Shown piece by piece: positions 53,240-63,934 of a stretch of DNA of 64,000 nt. The translations under genes were made by a program, and so were the position numbers. The notes below the pieces were generated by a model that had not been told where the DNA came from, ran no database searches, and saw nothing but the letters and a program-made list of their open reading frames with translations. Source of the stretch: Azorinus chamasolen. Lineage: Eukaryota; Mollusca; Bivalvia; Cardiida; Solecurtidae. Each line of letters begins with the position of its first letter. The first letter of the stretch is position 1. The stretch is taken from the NCBI GenBank assembly GCA_963576725.1, contig OY755237.1, positions 64,457,423-64,521,422 of the forward strand, written 5' to 3'.

Positions 53240-53885
53240 AAGATAAAACTACTGTAATGAGGACCAAACAGTATAGAACCCAAGAAGTGGTCAAGTGTTT
53301 TACTCTGGATTTTCACTGCTTTCAGAGATAGCAGATAAAGTACAACTGCTCTGACAAATCCAAAACAGTGCAGATCCATGATCAGACACCTAGTCGAAAA
53401 TGAGGCTGTAGTGAAGCTGGACACAGTTTTCAGAAGCACACAGTGACAGATAAAATAAGAGTTTCACTAACAGGTGTCAAACAGTAGAGGTTCATGCTGA
53501 ATATGTAGATGCCGTAAATCTGAATATACACTGTTTGAAATGCACTTCAACATTAACCCTTTACTCCATGAATATTCATTTCAGAAAAACTGAGATCATG
53601 AATTATTGTTCGATTGTTTTCTATAACGGCAAGTGAATTCAAGGATTTTTTTAGCCATGGCAAAAAGTGTAGAATTGTTTTCTATAATGGCAAGTGAATT
53701 CAGGGATTTTTTTAGCCATGGCAAAAAGTGTAGAACCATTTTATTATTATTTCATAAGCATAAAGATCATATCCTGAACAGACAGCTCCTGTAGGAGCCA
53801 CCTGATCCAGGTCTTCTATGTTTTCAAAGGTATTTATAGAGTAGAGGGTTAAACTATTATCATAAGAAGATTCAAAGCAGATAAA
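53240..53885. other. private block in duplication copy 2; no gene
   Basis: Includes a tandem TAGCCATGGCAAAAAGTGTAGAA (about 53640-53740), a hairpin remnant GCTCCTGTAGGAGCC (about 53785-53800), and a TTAACCCTTTACTCCATGAA tail near 53554. Confidence 0.5.
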
Positions 53886-53888
53886 ATA

Positions 53889-54090
53889 CAGTAGAACCCC
53901 TCTAATGTGACCACTTAATGAATAAACATGGGTAGCTTTATAAGCAGGTGGTAGCTTAATGCAGGGCAAAAGTAATGCAGAAAGTTTCTCTAGGAGCTTT
54001 CTGCATTACTGTCCTGCATTAAGCTACCACCTTCATCTAGCATCCATAATTATACCCCTTTTAGGCGGTCGCATTAGTTGGGTTTTACTG
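53889..54090. mobile_element. pogo-like MITE
   Basis: CAGTAGAACCCCTCTAATG to its inverse ending GGTTTTACTG, with TA flanks. The palindrome has apex TTTCTCTAGGAGC, slightly decayed. Confidence 0.75.
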
Positions 54091-54349
54091 TATGCCAAGT
54101 ATTAAATCACGCAAAACATATATAAATGATATGAAAATATATTCAGGAAAACCAACATTTAGGATTGAAAATAGTGTATAACCAGATCAGCTTCCTGGTT
54201 AAAACAGAATATGTTATGAAGGGTGGTACATTGTGTATAATCTTATCAGCCATTGTTAAAATAATATACTCGGATGGGTACCAAATCTGTGGAATCTGAT
54301 CAGTTGCTGTGTAAACATATAGTAGCTGGGATGAGTGGCATATTATTAT

Positions 54350-54560
54350 TATACCACATTTATATAGCGCTCTTTTCACACAGGATATGTGCGTTCAAAA
54401 GCGCTTCACATAGATACATTTCATATACAAAACAGGGTATATTCATTGTGTAATTATAGAACATTTAAAAATATATTTAATACTTATATGTAGATAAGAA
54501 TAATAATAATAAAAAAGAATTTATTTAGAACATAGGTAAAACAATTTCATCCCTTCCGTA
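54350..54560. repeat. TATAGCGCTCTTTTCACA short interspersed repeat
   Basis: The ATACCACATTTATATAGCGC and TTCAAAAGCGCTTCACATAG pair is characteristic of a short repeat common in marine animal genomes. Class not known to me. Confidence 0.5.
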
Positions 54561-54569
54561 AAAGTACAA

Positions 54570-54945
54570 AAATGAGTCATGCAGGAAACACCACATACAG
54601 GACAAACAGTCGCCTCAGCAACAAAAGGAGACAGCTAATGTAATGTCCTGTTTTATTAACCTGTCAAATTTGAATATTCCTACGTCACTGAAAGGATATA
54701 TTTAGCTTGGGTAAACCTATGTTTCAAACGCTTTTCACGAAATTCACAATAAATGTACAAGTACTCGAATGAGCTAAGTAAGAAAGCGTTTATTAGCGGA
54801 AACAACCGATATCAACCGAAGCTATATATGGCGTGTTCAGCAAGCGTATAATTTGACAGGTTAATAAAACAGGACAATACATAACTATAAGAACAACAAG
54901 AGACGCACAAAGACAAAACAAACACACAATAGGGGGAAGATGGAA
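54570..54945 (-). mobile_element. Naiad 3' tail fragment, split by a TIR element
   Basis: The inverse B-type tail end (GTACAAAAATGAGTCATGCA) resumes at 54890 with ACAACAAGAGACGCACAAAG and ends in GGGGGAAGATGGAA. Confidence 0.7.
54645..54875. mobile_element. 231 bp TIR element
   Basis: A perfect 26 bp inverted repeat starting GTCCTGTTTTATTAACCTG bounds it; AAT is on both sides, a possible 3 bp duplication. Non-coding. Nested in the Naiad fragment. Confidence 0.75.
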
Positions 54946-56872
54946 TCTGAAGATGGATCTGATCAGTTGCAGTGTCAACAAAATAGTATGCTGGAGTGGG
55001 TGGAAAACACTGTAGAATCTGATCAGTTGCAGTATAAATAAAATAGTATGTTTGGGTGGGGGTGGGCGGGGTGGGGGGGATTATACACTGTAGAATCTGA
55101 TCAGTAACAGTTTTAACAAAATAGTACGCTATGGTGGGTGTAAAATAATGTAGAATGTGATCAATCACAGTGTTAGCACACAGTGCACTCTTATTTGGTG
55201 ACAAACAGTGTAGAACCTTATCAGTATCTGCACTGCAAATCTGGTGATGATTGGTCAGGTTCTAAACACATAGCAACTTTAGGATCAATAATATAAATAT
55301 ATATGACTTTCATCTTTATCCAATGCTGACGATAAAATTTGTTTCATTATGTTGAAATCTAATTCAAAACTGCTCGATTTGAATAGTTAAACTACAGTAG
55401 CAAAAACATAAAATATGTAAACAAGGAACATTTTGACCCTCACAGAAACTGAAGAATCATTATCTATTTCATCCCATTAGCAAATAGAGCAGATCCTGAT
55501 TAGACAGCTCCTACAGTACTCTGTACTCAAAGGTGTGAAAAAGCTCCTATATTAGGGAAAGGGTTAACTGATGAATATTCATGAAAAAAATATAGACTGA
55601 ATGGAAACTGGTATCTATGGATACAGGATTAACCCTTTCCCTAAGAAATGATATCCCTTAGCGCTAGCACCCGCAGCACTAGTTACAAAAACATGAAATC
55701 ACCTTTAGCCTTCTCATGCTGAAAAAATAATGTCTGCAGCTGCTCAATCTTTCATCTGCTGAAATTTCACTGACTTCCAACTCGATCAAACATTTGAGAA
55801 ACTTTTGATCATGTGTCAAACAGCTTAGATCCTTATGAGAGGCCGAGTTACTTAGTGTCTCATCTGGATTGAAGCCGTTTGCAAATGTCAGGCAGTACAC
55901 TCTTTGCATGAGAAGGGATAAAATCTACATTATATATGACAGGTTAGTAATACTGTTAGTGTCTATTGCTGCCGACAGAAGTCATACTTGAATGGTCCTT
56001 ATATTACCTTAATTACCCTGAGTATACGGACAAATCAACTTAGGCAAGTAGTGCAGACCCAGATCAAACTGCTCCTGAAGGAGCAGTTTGATCAGGGTGT
56101 ACACTATTTCAAAGTTATCACCATGGTGTTAAATTGAATTATTCAGCTTAACAAACCCATGGAGAAGGGACATTGGGTGTCTGAATAATTAGGGTAATCA
56201 GGATAAATAGCATTACAAAAATGTGTACTTGGGTATTTGTATACAGTCTAGATACAGATCACCAGCTACTTGATTGATGTGCTGATCAAGGTCTCTTGCT
56301 GATAGTGAATTCAAAGATTAACAGTAACTATATTTGTAAACAACAGCATAGGTAAGTCTCATCAAAAGAATATGCCATCAGCATTAATTCTAAAAAATAT
56401 TTCTAATATATATTCTAAACAAGAGGGTCATGATGGCCATATATCGCTCACTTGTTAATTGTAGCACTTGAAAGAGATGAACTAGTCACAACCATCTCTG
56501 GAAAATGAAGATAAGAGGGCCATAGTAGACTAAATTTTTTAACTGAAATTTAATAATTTATACAATTTGTTAAAAATCCATTGTATTAAAAATTGATTCT
56601 CAATAGGGTAATCAGAGGACTACCAAATACCATTCAAACTGGACCACCAGTTAAACGTTTCTGTATAGTTGTAGTCATATAAGGAAATCTAGCCATGCCC
56701 CTGGCGGCCATGTATTTTGAGATATCAACATGATTTTAACAATTTTGATAATGGGTCACCAGGAGACTATTCCAACCAAATGCTATTTAAATTGGACCAT
56801 CAGTTTTGGAGAAGAAGATTTTGACTAATATAAAGGAATCTAGCGATGCCCTTGGCAGCCATGTTATTTGAG

Positions 56873-57940
56873 GCTGACGGATGTTTCGCTACCCATTACT
56901 TTTCGCTACAGTCATTTCCACCGGAAGTCATTTTGCTACCCTGACCATTTTGCTACCTGTTCGTTTTGCTGCCTATCGATTTTAATTGGAAAACAATATT
57001 GTTGCAGCGGTGGCTAGTGATTTGAGAGTTGACTTTATTAACATATATAGATATTTATATTCAGATACCAAAAAAGAGTTATAGAAATATTGAAACACAG
57101 GTATGGACTTTTTTTAATACTGTAATAACTGTAAAAGTAAACACATATAAAACTTAAAAAAAGAAAAAAACCATTTTTTTTTAAATCAATACACGTATCA
57201 TTATCGGTGTCCCTTAGAGATATAATGCTGTTTGATTTAAGGCACCCGCTGCTTACCGTATTTCCAAGTGTCAATGTTGTCCACTCCGAGATCACAAGTA
57301 CCGCCGATTAGATTGATGTATCGGTATGTGACACTGATTAGATTAACATGGACACGTGCTACATGCATTTTTGCTATATGCATTTTTGCTCTTTTTCCAT
57401 TGATACAAAATATGACACTTGCATAACAATCAAATGAAAATACTATACTTACAATTTACTTTTATTTTAACCCATTCCTTCATATTTATAAACGTGTTTT
57501 CACTCATTTGCAAACAGAGCAGACTCTGATTAGACGGCTCCTACATAGGAGCAACCAGCTGTCTGATCAGCATCTGCTCTGTTTACTAATATAATTTCTG
57601 ATTCTTTACTTTCAAAAATGGGTACAATGTTCCACCTGCCATATTTTATTATATAAAATCTGTCCCAAAATATTAATTAAGTAGGTATTATTGAAAGTTG
57701 AAATAAACATAGACCAGGGAAAGGGTTACGTTCGGTAAACATATATTTTTAATCTGTTAAACTATTATTATCCAAATCAATGAAATATGTGAATAATTAT
57801 ATTTAATTGGGTGACAGGGTTAGTGCAGGGTAGCAAAATGACTTCCCGTAAGGGTGCAAAATGACTGTAGCGAAATGGTCAGGGTAGCGAAATGGTCAAG
57901 GTAGCGAAACACTGTGTAGCGAAACGTCCGTAAACCTTAG
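56873..57940. mobile_element. TIR element with repeated TTCGCTACC termini
   Basis: Both ends are inverse clusters of TTTCGCTACC / GGTAGCGAAA, with TTGAG directly repeated outside (56868-56872 and 57941-57945) as a 5 bp duplication. The interior is AT-rich, has no transposase, and contains the MITE at 57469-57729. Confidence 0.75.
57469..57729. mobile_element. hairpin MITE (third nesting level)
   Basis: TTAACCCATTCCTTCATA to CAGGGAAAGGGTTA, with the palindrome GACGGCTCCTACATAGGAGC between GCAAACAGAGCAGACTC and GCTCTGTTTACTAA. Confidence 0.7.
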
Positions 57941-58783
57941 TTGAGATTTCTACTTGATTTCAACAATTTTGATAGAGGGTCACCAGGCAACTATTCCTAC
58001 CAAATACCATTCATATTGGACTATCAGTTCTGGAGGAGAAGATTTTTAAAGGTTTTTTATATACCGGTAGTTATATAAGGAAATCTAGCCATGACCCAGG
58101 TGGCAATAATTTTTTTAGAAAAATAATTTTAACATTTTTGGTAGAGGGTCACAGGAAGACTGTTCCTATCAAATATCATTCAATTCTGGTTTTGGAGAAG
58201 ATATTTAAAGATTTTCCTTTTGGTTGCCAAGGCAACCAGAGTTCTACATGGATCCACATTCTTTTAACAATTTTTATAGGGCATGGTACAAAGATCATTT
58301 ATCAGATGTGGTATCAGAGGAGATGTTGTTTTAAGCAATTGTTGAAGGAAGGTTCTAACTTCTAATGGATTGAACCATGTGGAACTTTTCTTTTGTTTAA
58401 AAAGGCCATACATGTCGAAAAATAGACCCACCAGTACAGGAAGAACAAAAGATCTTTTGTTCTCATAGTCCAACAATGTATCACTCGTGAGAGCAGACAG
58501 ACGGACAGATGGATGGATGGACACTGGACAGCCAGACGCTCACAAAAGTTCACCTGAGTATACTCACGTGAGCTAAAAACACATAAGGAAGATAAACAGT
58601 TTGGATCTATATGAGAAACTCAGTTATTCTGTGTTTCATCAGCATTCAAAATGTTTTAAAAGACAGTAACAAATTTGCCAAAAGCATCGTTAAAGCTGTG
58701 CAAACCAAGCTCCGATTAAGCAATCAAATATAGTGATGATCTGAGTCTAAACTATCCAAGTGTCCTTTTGTCAATAGATAAGC

Positions 58784-58855
58784 TCAAGAAATATCTGCTG
58801 ACTGCATGCCCTCCACAATAGGATCTATATACAGGCCCATCATTCTGATTATCTC
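58784..58855 (-). CDS. AFMID: kynurenine formamidase, last coding exon
   Basis: A minus-strand exon after acceptor GTCTGTTTCAG encodes EIIRMMGLYIDPIVEGMQSA plus three residues and TGA (58786-58784). Phase 0 fits the donor at 61166. It continues the C-terminal helix that follows LTK/LTQ in arylformamidases. Confidence comes mainly from the other two exons. No AATAAA was found directly downstream. Confidence 0.7.
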   Translation of the reverse strand, partial: EIIRMMGLYIDPIVEGMQSADIS

Positions 58856-58873
58856 CTGAAACAGACAAAAATT

Positions 58874-59745
58874 GAACCGTCTGAGGATACCTAACATGAA
58901 TAGCAAATCATGTACATTTAATTGAACTGTCTGAGGATACCTAACATGAATAGCCAATCATGTACATGTACATTTAATTGAACTGTCTGAGGATACCTAA
59001 CATGAATAGCAAATCATGTACATTTAATTGAACTGTCTGAGGATACCTAACATGAATAGCAAATCATGTACATTTAATTGAACTGTCTGAGGATACCTAA
59101 CATGAATAGCAAATCATGTACATTTAATTGAACTGTCTGAGGATACCTAACATGAATAGCCAATCATGTACATGTACATTTAATTGAACTGTCTGAGGAT
59201 ACCTAACATGAATAGCAAATCATGTACATTTAATTGAACTGTCTGAGGATACCTAACATGAATAGCAAATCATGTACATTTAATTGAACTGTCTGAGGAT
59301 ACCTAACATGAATAGCCAATCATGTACATGTACATTTAATTGAACTGTCTGAGGATACCTAACATGAATAGCAAATCATGTACATTTAATTGAACTGTCT
59401 GAGGATACCTAACATGAATAGCAAATCATGTACAGTTAATTGAACTGTCTGAGGATAACTAACATGAATAGCCAATCATGTACATGTACATTTAATTGAA
59501 CTGTCTGAGGATACCTAACATGAATAGCAAATCATGTACATTTAATTGAACTGTCTGAGGATACCTAACATGAATAGCAAATCATGTACAGTTAATTGAA
59601 CTGTCTGAGGATAACTAACATGAATAGCAAATCATGTACATTTAATTGAACTGTCTGAGGATAACTAACATGAATAGCAAATCATGTACATTTAATTGAA
59701 CTGTCTGAGGATAAGTATCATAATCATATACATTTAATTGAACTG
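58874..59745. repeat. 50/56 bp minisatellite, ~17 copies
   Basis: Units read TTGAACTGTCTGAGGATACC then TAACATGAATAGCAAATCAT. Short (50 bp) and long (56 bp, extra TACATG) forms run S L S S S L S S L S S L S S S S, then a partial. The array starts 19 bp beyond the acceptor of the last AFMID exon, inside the intron. Confidence 0.95.
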
Positions 59746-60115
59746 TAGGAACAAATGCTCTATTTATCACAATGGTTTCAAAAAGTGACTTTTACAGAGG
59801 CGTAGAAAGGCACATTTATGGAGCAAAGGGTTAAGATATCTATTTGAAGCTGTCCAAACAGCAATAGCTCAGTTAACCGTTTCCCTATTTAATAGTCATG
59901 AAAGAAATAATATCATCATGAATATTAATGGTCCTAACTGTTTTAAAACATTATTAACAAACAAATGTTTTACTATGGCAGAGAGTCTAGATATATATAA
60001 TGCAAAAAGCATACAGAGCAGACCCAGATCAGATGGCTCCTATAGGAGCTGTCTAATCTAGGTCTGCTCTGTTAAAAATGTGTGAAATTGTGTTTATATT
60101 AAGGAATGGGTTAAA
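59745..60115. mobile_element. hairpin MITE in AFMID intron
   Basis: The AACCGTTTCCCTATTTAATA start and AAGGAATGGGTTAA end enclose the palindrome GATGGCTCCTATAGGAGCTG (about 60028-60048). Confidence 0.65.
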
Positions 60116-60355
60116 TAAAAAATGATATGTTGGACATTCCCAACAGCAACACATTAAACCACCTCAATTTAAGCATGAAATACTCAGAAAACTTCAATCT
60201 TAAAACTAATAAATACAGTGGTTAAACCTTTACTCCATGAATATCCATATAAGAAATAATGACATCATGAATATCAATCAGATTAATATTATTGTCTCAT
60301 ATGAACACAGGAAATTCTGCTGGATACTGTTGTGACATTGATTTACATCTGTATA

Positions 60356-60700
60356 CAGTAAAACCCCTCTAAACCGTAATTCTAGTAGAGAGAAATTCAG
60401 ATACTTTTAACCAGATGGCTGCTTAATGCAGGGCGAAAGTCATGACTTTCACCCTGCATTAAGCTGCCACCAGGGCTGTCTCCAAGATACTTTTTATACT
60501 AAACTGGGTCCATGCTTATCAAGCTTTTAGTTGAGTCTGAGTTTCGTTCTCAAGCTTTTGATTGGTCAGATTTGAGTTCTCAAGCTTTTGATTGGTCTTA
60601 GGCTCAAATCAGACCAATCAAAAGCTTGAGAACGTACTCAGACTCAACTAAAAGTTTTTTATACTAAAACTGAATGTCCAGTTTAAAGAGGCTTTACAGT
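60356..60700. mobile_element. pogo-like MITE with nested hairpin element
   Basis: CAGTAAAACCCCTCTAAACC to GAGGCTTTACAG. A second element with CTCAAGCTTTTGATTGGTC arms (about 60510-60665) is inserted; TTTTATACTAAA occurs on both sides of it. Confidence 0.7.
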
Positions 60701-60899
60701 GTAAAGGTAATCACAAATTTACTGGTGGCAGGCAATGCAAAGAGTTAGCCCATAGATACACATTCTTATGCCTTTGCAAATAGTATAGATCCAGATCAGA
60801 CAGCTTCTTTAAGTCTGCACTGTTTGCTTATGTTACTATATAAATATTTTGCAGTAGAGAAAAGTTTTTGCATATACATGTAACAATTATTCAGCATGC

Positions 60900-61130
60900 A
60901 AAGAATTAACCCTTGCAATGCTGAATTTTCAAATGGTCTATTCCAAAATTCAAAAAGGTCAAGTTTATGGTGAACATATAGGGATTTTTCTTCAGGAAAG
61001 TGTATCATGACAAACAGTGCAGACCCTGATGAGAGGGCTCCTAGAGGAGCCCTCTCATCTGGGTCTACACTGTGTGTAAAAGACATAAGTGACAAGTGCC
61101 TTGCACTGTAAGGGTTAATTAGCCTTGATC
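60900..61130. mobile_element. hairpin MITE
   Basis: TTAACCCTTGCAATGCTGAA to CACTGTAAGGGTTAA, with a long palindrome AGACCCTGATGAGAGGGCTC and apex CTCCTAGAGGAG. The same subtype as the degenerate copy near 835-930. Confidence 0.75.
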
Positions 61131-61165
61131 ACAACAATTCTAAATAGAAGTGCAAAGGTACACAC

Positions 61166-61270
61166 CTTGGTAAGTTTATACTCTTCATTATGGAGATTAT
61201 CAATCACATTGAAATGATCTGTGTCCTCAACTGACATAAATATAGACTGGATACCACCTCCAACCATTTC
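61166..61270 (-). CDS. AFMID: kynurenine formamidase, penultimate coding exon
   Basis: An internal minus-strand exon of 35 codons between acceptor CTTACAG and donor AAG|GTGTGT, phase 0 at both ends. It encodes EMVGGGIQSIFMSVEDTDHF then NVIDNLHNEEYKLTK. The DTDHF-NVI segment matches the DVDHFEIVE block of arylformamidases, whose His is the catalytic base of the Ser-Asp-His triad. The enzyme hydrolyses N-formylkynurenine to kynurenine in tryptophan breakdown in the cytosol. Introns on both sides are filled with MITEs and a minisatellite. Identification by eye is strong because catalytic blocks, order and phases agree. Confidence 0.85.
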
Positions 61271-61307
61271 CTGTAAGATAAAAAAATCCATAAATATTAG
61301 CTATTAC

Positions 61308-61555
61308 TTAACCCTTTCCTCCATAAATACGCCTTTCTATACCTTTGCAAACAGAGTAGACCCAGAAATGAAGGCTCCTATAGGAGCCGTCTGATCAGGG
61401 TATACTCTGTATGCTTCTGGAAAATATAGATCTGATTCTATAGTTCCTACTTTGGCAAAATTTTCATCTGTTAATATGGCATTTTAAAAATAAAAATAAT
61501 TACTATTCATGATGTCATTATTTCTTACATGAATAATCATGGAGTAAAGGGTTAA
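61308..61555. mobile_element. hairpin MITE, complete
   Basis: TTAACCCTTTCCTCCATAAA to TCATGGAGTAAAGGGTTAA, with the palindrome AGGCTCCTATAGGAGCCGTC and the family tail ATGATGTCATTATTTCTTAC. Confidence 0.8.
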
Positions 61556-61759
61556 TCCTATACTTCATTCACATTTGAAGAAGAACTAATGACATCATGA
61601 ATATCTTTTTGCTGAATTATTATTATGGTGTATGTGCAGACATGTTTTTAGTTATGGCAGACTCAGATCTGTATAGTTCCATGTAAAGTAAACAGAGCTG
61701 TCTAATCTGTCTACTCTATTTTCAAAGGTGTTAAAATGTGTATGTATGATTATCCCATA

Positions 61760-61962
61760 TAGTAAAACCTCTCTATAACGACCACTACATTACATAAAGT
61801 ATTTTGTGCTAAAGGCAGGTGGATGCTTAAAGCAAGGTGAAAGTAAAGCAGAACACTCCTATAGGAGTGTTCTGTTTTACTTCAACCTTGCTTTAAGCAA
61901 CCACCTGCCCAAAATACCAAGTAATTAACACAATTGAGTGGTCGTTATAGAGAGGTTTTACT
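61760..61962. mobile_element. pogo-like MITE
   Basis: AGTAAAACCTCTCTATAACG to CGTTATAGAGAGGTTTTACT; palindrome arms AGGTGAAAGTAAAGCAGAAC with apex ACTCCTATAGGAGT. Confidence 0.75.
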
Positions 61963-61997
61963 AAACCTCCACTACTAACTGTGCCATAAGTAACCAT

Positions 61998-62247
61998 TTA
62001 ACCCCCTTTCCTTTGTAAACGTGTTTTCATGCATTTTCAAACAGAGTAGATCCAGATCAGATGACTCCTTATAGGAGCCATCTGATCTGGGTCTGCTCTG
62101 TTTGCTAGTGAAATTTGATAGTTCTGTTTCTTTACTTTCTAAAATAGATACAATGTTCTATCTTCCATATTTAATTTTAACTACTTTGTCCATGAATACT
62201 CAGTAGGTATTGAAATTTGAAATAAACATAGAACAGGGAGAGGGTTG
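61998..62247. mobile_element. hairpin MITE
   Basis: TTAACCCCCTTTCC to GGGAGAGGGTT; palindrome AGATGACTCCTTATAGGAGC between CAAACAGAGTAGATCC and GGGTCTGCTCTGTTTGC. Confidence 0.75.
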
Positions 62248-62329
62248 ATTATCACAAGTGATAATGTAATGTATTATTGACTCTGAGTCCCAATTGCTCA
62301 GGAAGACATTGCATTTTAGAATTTGTTAA

Positions 62330-62540
62330 CCCTCTGAATGTGGGAAATGAGTGCATTCAATATCATTTGCAAACAGTATAGATTCAGATCAAGGGCTCCT
62401 ACAGGAGCCCCTTGATGAGAGTCTGCATTTTTTGTAATTGAAAAACCTCTTGCAAATATTACTGTTTCATATCGTATGAACTCTACCAACAAACAATGAT
62501 GGATGATTCCACTCTTAAAATTCAGCACTGAAAGAATGAA
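62330..62540. mobile_element. hairpin MITE
   Basis: TTAACCCTCTGAATGTGGGA start; palindrome TCAAGGGCTCCTACAGGAGC followed by CCCTTGA. Confidence 0.65.
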
Positions 62541-62562
62541 TGTCATTTTTTACATAGATATA

Positions 62563-62766
62563 CAGTAAAACCTCTCTACAACGGCCACTAAATTGTGTTA
62601 ATTAGTTGATATTTAGGACAAGTGGCTGCTTAAAGCAAGGTGAAAGTAAAACAGAACGCTCCTATAGGAGCGTTCTGTTTTACTTTCACCTTGCTTTAAG
62701 CAGCCACCTGCCTTTAACACAAATTACTTGATGTAACTCAGTGGCCGTTAAAGAGAGGTTTTACTG
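62563..62766. mobile_element. pogo-like MITE, complete
   Basis: CAGTAAAACCTCTCTACAAC to its inverse closing in GGTTTTACTG, TA at 62561-62562 and 62767-62768. Near-perfect palindrome with apex CGCTCCTATAGGAGCG. Confidence 0.85.
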
Positions 62767-62769
62767 TAT

Positions 62770-63560
62770 GATGGTGTTCCTCATTGTCTCAGCATAATGA
62801 GTTTTGCCTGCAAAAGTACTTCAATTCTCACAGCAATATTTTATTCCATTTCTCTTCAAAACAACAGGGTGGGGAAAGTTTGTAGTATAACGATTTGCGT
62901 ATATTATCATAAATTCACTGCCAATATGCAATGAATTAGCCCTTTACCTCAAAGATATGCCTTTGATGCCTTTGCAAATAGAGAAAACCAAGATCAAAAT
63001 GACCCCTGTCTACTCTACATCCTCATGAATCTAGAACACTGATCAGGTCAGAAAGGGCCCAATACAATGCTGTCATAGGGGTTAATGCACCAGAGGGAAA
63101 ATTGCATAACCAATAATTATGCAGATTCTGTTATAAACTATTACAGTGCTTCTAAACTTTTAGCGGTGTCAAATGCTACACATTGTTACTGCAGCCAGTT
63201 CCTTCTTGTTGCAGCCACTATATAGTAACCACAAATGCTAATGGCCAAAATCAAGTAGGTGCTCATAACTTCTAAATGACTGAAATAATTTGGCTCATTA
63301 TTGAACTTGGCTGAGATATTATGGCCAACAATATTTACAGTTTCGTCAAAATCAGATGAAAACTGTTTGTGTTAGAGAGAGGACAATAAAAAAGAAACTG
63401 CTATAGACAGACTGATGGATGTACGGATGGATAGATGGACAGGGTGATTGCTACAGGGCACTCAAACAAGGTGTTGTTATGATATGATCTACAAAACCTG
63501 TCTACTCTGTTCGCTTATGAAATAACAGCTATGATTCTATAAATTAGTCTACTGCAATTA
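62770..63560. other. intron sequence; minisatellite-tail-like block, no gene
   Basis: ACAGACTGATGGATGTACGG and ATGGATAGATGGACAGGG near 63400-63440 resemble the GACGGACGGA tail of the minisatellite-core elements. Nothing coding was seen. Confidence 0.45.
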
Positions 63561-63639
63561 ATTCCCTTGGTCCTATAGCCCTTACAATAAAGAGTCAGCT
63601 TATTGATATTCATACATGCATTATTTCTTACATGAATAT

Positions 63640-63898
63640 TCATGAGGTAAAGAATTACCCTTTCCTCTATAAATATGCTTTTCTATGCCTTTGCAAACAG
63701 AGTAGACCCAGATCAGACATCTCCTGTAGGAGCCATCTGATCAGGATCTGCTCTGTTTGCTTATGATATAATATAGATATGATTCTACAGTTTATGCTAA
63801 AGCCAAAAATTCCTGTGTCTGTGTTGTATCATAGCAATCTAATTAATATTCATGATGTCATTATTTCTTACACGAATATTCAATGAGTAAAGAGTTAA
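63640..63898. mobile_element. hairpin MITE
   Basis: ATTACCCTTTCCTCTATAAA to CAATGAGTAAAGAGTTAA; palindrome CAGACATCTCCTGTAGGAGC; tail CATGATGTCATTATTTCTTA. Confidence 0.7.
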
Positions 63899-63934
63899 AC
63901 AAAGAAAAAGTATAATTATTTTCAGTTAACTCAC

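Larger units (their letters stand above)
52250..56215. repeat. segmental duplication, copy 2
   Basis: Same orientation as 17870-21057. Matching parts are about 52250-53240, 54140-54340 and 54960-56215. Other stretches are insertions private to this copy. Confidence 0.85.
56420..58577. mobile_element. minisatellite-core element (~170 bp units) with nested insert
   Basis: The start AACAAGAGGGTCATGATGGCC and end CTCACGTGAGCTAAAA match the ends of 36197-37376. Core units share GGTCACCAGG-GACTATTCC and GGAAATCTAGCCATG. CAGACGGACAGATGGATGG precedes the end. A 1068 bp element interrupts it. Confidence 0.7.
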
